Below, piece by piece: positions 61,537 to 64,000 of a stretch of DNA of 64,000 nucleotides. The translations under genes were made by a program, and so were the position numbers. The stretch covers positions 62,001-126,000 of the forward strand of contig NW_020194610.1 of NCBI RefSeq assembly GCF_002865645.1. The letters run 5' to 3'. Position 1 is the first letter of the stretch. Every line of letters begins with the position of its first letter. The DNA comes from Hyaloscypha bicolor E. Lineage: Eukaryota > Ascomycota > Leotiomycetes > Helotiales > Hyaloscyphaceae. The notes under the pieces are model-generated. The model was not told where the DNA came from. It saw only the letters and a list, made by a program, of their open reading frames with translations, and ran no database searches.

Positions 61537-63327
61537 ATGAACGGCGAAGTCCCATGGCGGCCGAAGCATTACCCCGCACAATCTTTTACAGAGCAACCAC
61601 CACCCAGAACTTTGCCAAATGAAGAGCCACCCCAGCTGCCAATGGCGATTCGAGCAGTCCCAGACTCTAAATCTCCTGCGACTGGTCGGACTCTGGTTGT
61701 ATGCCTTGATGGAACTGGCGATAAATTTGACAGCGATAATAGCAACGTCGTCAACTTTGTGGCTTGCCTGAAGAAAGACGATCCAACTCAAGTCACATAC
61801 TACCAATCTGGTATTGGCACTTATAATGGCCGTGGAGGGTTAAGCAAAGGATTTTCAGCCGCCGTTGACATGGCGGTAAGTGTCATCTATCCCAATTTCA
61901 AAGGCCCGCCAACTGAGGGGATTCCAACTTTCTGGCGAAGCAATTCTAACTTGAGGTCTTGCAGATTGGCAGTGGCCTCGGAATTCACATCAAAGATGCC
62001 TACCAATTCATCATGCAGAACTACATTGAAGGAGACAGAATATGTCTTCTGGGATTCTCTCGTGGTGCATACACCGTTCGCTGTCTTGCAGGCATGCTTC
62101 ACAAAGTTGGGCTCTTGCCTGCTTACAACACAGCACAAGTCAATTTCGCCTATCAATTTTACAAGAACGACACTTCAGAAGGGTGGGAAATGAGCGAGCA
62201 GTTCAAGAGAACATTTTGTCAGGACGTTACTGTTTACTTTGTTGGAATTTGGGATTGCGTGGCCAGTGTAAGTGCCTTTAACCTCACCCCGTTCAATCAT
62301 TTCGCGGTTCGAACACAGGAAGGTTCGAAAAAGCTAACTCCAAAACTCACAGGTCGGATTCATTCCTCGTCAACTACCCTTCAGCAAGTCCCCTACCAAC
62401 GCAGTCAGCTATTTTCGCCACGCCATGGCCCTTGACGAACGCCGAGCGAAATTCAAAGTCTGCCACTGGCAAAAAAGCAACGAAGTTCCTCTCGAAACCC
62501 TCTATCCCGCCAAGACTGACGCGGGACTTCTCCTCAACCCGACAACAGCTGCCTCTGAGCTCACAAGCAAAATAATACAACATAAAGACCTTGAGCAATC
62601 AAAACACGAATCGGAGTTCGATAAATCGGACCCCCATTCCTCGAATGTGAAGACAGATGTTCGAGAGGTCTGGTTTGCTGGCTGTCATGCAGACGTAGGC
62701 GGCGGTGCTGTGAAGAATTGGGAGAGGCATATGCTATCGCGGATCCCGCTGCGTTGGATGCTGAGGCAGTGCTTTGAGTGCAAGACCGGAATAATATTTT
62801 CCACGGCGGCATTAGCAGAAGTGGGCCTGGATGTGCGAACCTTATGGCCGGTGTATCAAAAGCCAGAAAAGCCAATCGTTGGCCCAAGCCCGCGCACGAT
62901 GGAACATTACGAGGCGGGCGGCCTCCCCCCACTGCGTCGCCGATCTACAGCGCTTGGTATTGATCCAGATATGAAAGATCCCCTTATCGGCGACAAAAAG
63001 TTATCTCCCGAGGCACTAAATCTTGATCTACTGCCTGAGCAAGCGGAAGACCATTTTGATGCAATGTGTCATATCAACGACATGCTCGTCATCAAGCGCC
63101 CATGGTGGATCCTCGAGGTCTGGCCTGTGTCGTTCCAGATACTGAAGAAAGATAGCAAGGGAAGAGAGAGATGGGAAAAATTTGTAGGGATGAATCTAGG
63201 GAGGTGGAGAGCGATCAAAGATCCGGAGCCGAAGATGCATTGGACTGTTGAGAGGAGAATAGCGGAGAAGGGGTATAAAATTAGGAACTCGACGGGTGGA
63301 GAGGCGGTTTGGAAGGTGGAAGCTTAG
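61537..63327 (+). CDS. DUF2235 alpha/beta hydrolase (Tle1-like phospholipase fold)
   Basis: Join 61537-61875, 61965-62267, 62353-63327 (538 aa), all junctions in phase 0 with GTAAGT donors. The DUF2235 start is LVVCLDGTGDKFD (residues 53-65), followed by YYQSGIGTYN and the nucleophile elbow LLGFSRGAYT (Ser145). VYFVGIWDCVAS then VGFIPRQLP spans intron 2, and VWFAGCHADVGGG supplies the acid/histidine region. Bacterial relatives include type VI phospholipase effectors (Tle1); the fungal proteins are largely uncharacterised and intracellular (no signal peptide here). The catalytic residues appear intact. Adjacent genes are unrelated in sequence; any link with the HET genes in the window is inference. 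Confidence 0.9.
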
Positions 63328-63737
63328 CTGGTAGTGTGATGAATTTGGAGCTCTTTCAATGGATATGGAGTTCAATTTGAGTGTACATTGTGTGATTTAC
63401 CCGCTCCCTGCCATTTCATTCCGTATGATAGTCATCTTAATTTACTCACGTCTTCTCTCATACATTTCCTACATAAGTCTTCTCCAACTATGCGAAATAA
63501 CCAATACTAAACTTCATTGGCAAGTACTCTAAGTTCAGCCTCAAAAGAAAACCGTAACTCATAATTTCAGAATCCACCAATAACGCAAAATGATAGAGGC
63601 ACCGAACAAGTCCCTTTCTCATTATTCAAACTCGTAACAAACCCACATTCTCTATTGCAGATTAGCTAGATTTGCACTCTAGCTTCTCAAAATCCCTCCC
63701 TGTTCCTATAGGTCCTCAAAAGAGAAAAACGAGGGCT
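63328..63737. other. intergenic, no gene seen
   Basis: The 3' flank of the DUF2235 gene. I see no coding or repeat structure. Confidence 0.5.
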
Positions 63738-63872
63738 TCACATACTAACAGGACGATCAAACTCCACAGACGAATGGTCGAGATTCCCTTCACCATCTGA
63801 AAGGGCGCCACTGGGGCTGTAATAGGATCCTGTGGTACCGGAACGCTGGATTCCTTGGTCAGGGTCCCCGTT
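63738..63872 (-). CDS. possible terminal exon of a gene extending beyond the right edge
   Basis: On the minus strand an acceptor-like TTTATTGCAG precedes an open 45-codon stretch ending at TGA (63738-63740). The peptide (NGDPDQGIQRSGTTG, then YYSPSGALSDGEGN and HSSVEFDRPVSM) is polar and looks like a cytoplasmic C-terminal tail. It is convergent with the DUF2235 gene. The upstream exon lies near or beyond 64000 (an open stretch at 64000-63950). No family can be named; this is a tentative call. Confidence 0.35.
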   Translation of the reverse strand, partial: NGDPDQGIQRSGTTGSYYSPSGALSDGEGNLDHSSVEFDRPVSM

Positions 63873-64000
63873 CTGCAATAAACACCATTGCCTCTAACAC
63901 CTATTGCTTTATATATCTCAGTCTTGATTCAATTTCTGGATTGACTAAGAAGCAGATAGTAGACAGACAGCATGGGATTTGTATTCCAGCTGGAAGAGCA

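Overview
This window comes from a filamentous ascomycete nuclear genome (Pezizomycotina; I cannot fix the class). The evidence is short GT-AG introns with CTNAC-type branch sites, three HET-domain genes, a Zn2Cys6 regulator, NmrA, a dioxygenase-P450 (Ppo) fusion, and about 26 kb of DNA degraded by C-to-T/G-to-A mutation of the repeat-induced point mutation (RIP) type.

Left part (1-12.9 kb). A HET gene cut by the left edge is followed by a divergent pair: an FAD monooxygenase and a Zn2Cys6 regulator (three inferred exons). Next comes a transposon nest that can be resolved to the base. A 580-bp hAT-like MITE (6739-9719) was split by an LTR element (7239-9634, target duplication ATATT), and that element was itself hit by a second copy of the same MITE (7262-7840, 8-bp duplication). 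The LTR element encodes only Gag. A second HET gene (10519-12390) lies between roughly 84-bp inverted repeats.

Middle (13.1-38.9 kb). This is an AT-rich RIP block with no intact gene. I read it as nested retroelements. A minus-strand Ty3/gypsy element (about 16.9-38.1 kb) was interrupted by a 13-kb plus-strand Ty3/gypsy element (21.58-34.75 kb), which carries an extra sense-strand reading region downstream of integrase, and also by a solo LTR (36.25-36.55 kb). A RIP-mutated second copy of the Gag-only element sits at 13929-15732 (target duplication ATTAC). The block ends abruptly at 38865.

Right part (38.9-64 kb). This is GC-richer, gene-bearing DNA: nmrA (nitrogen metabolite repression), a Vps75/NAP-type histone chaperone, a cytoplasmic-type L-asparaginase with ankyrin repeats, a small secreted cysteine protein, a third HET gene, an intact Ppo/linoleate diol synthase fusion, a DUF2235 alpha/beta hydrolase, and a possible terminal exon at the right edge. 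Four GATA-factor consensus sites lie upstream of the asparaginase and one lies in its intron. Together with nmrA nearby, this suggests a nitrogen-regulated neighbourhood.

Intron and exon borders were chosen by reading frame, splice consensus and family similarity recalled from memory; no alignment or database search was run.
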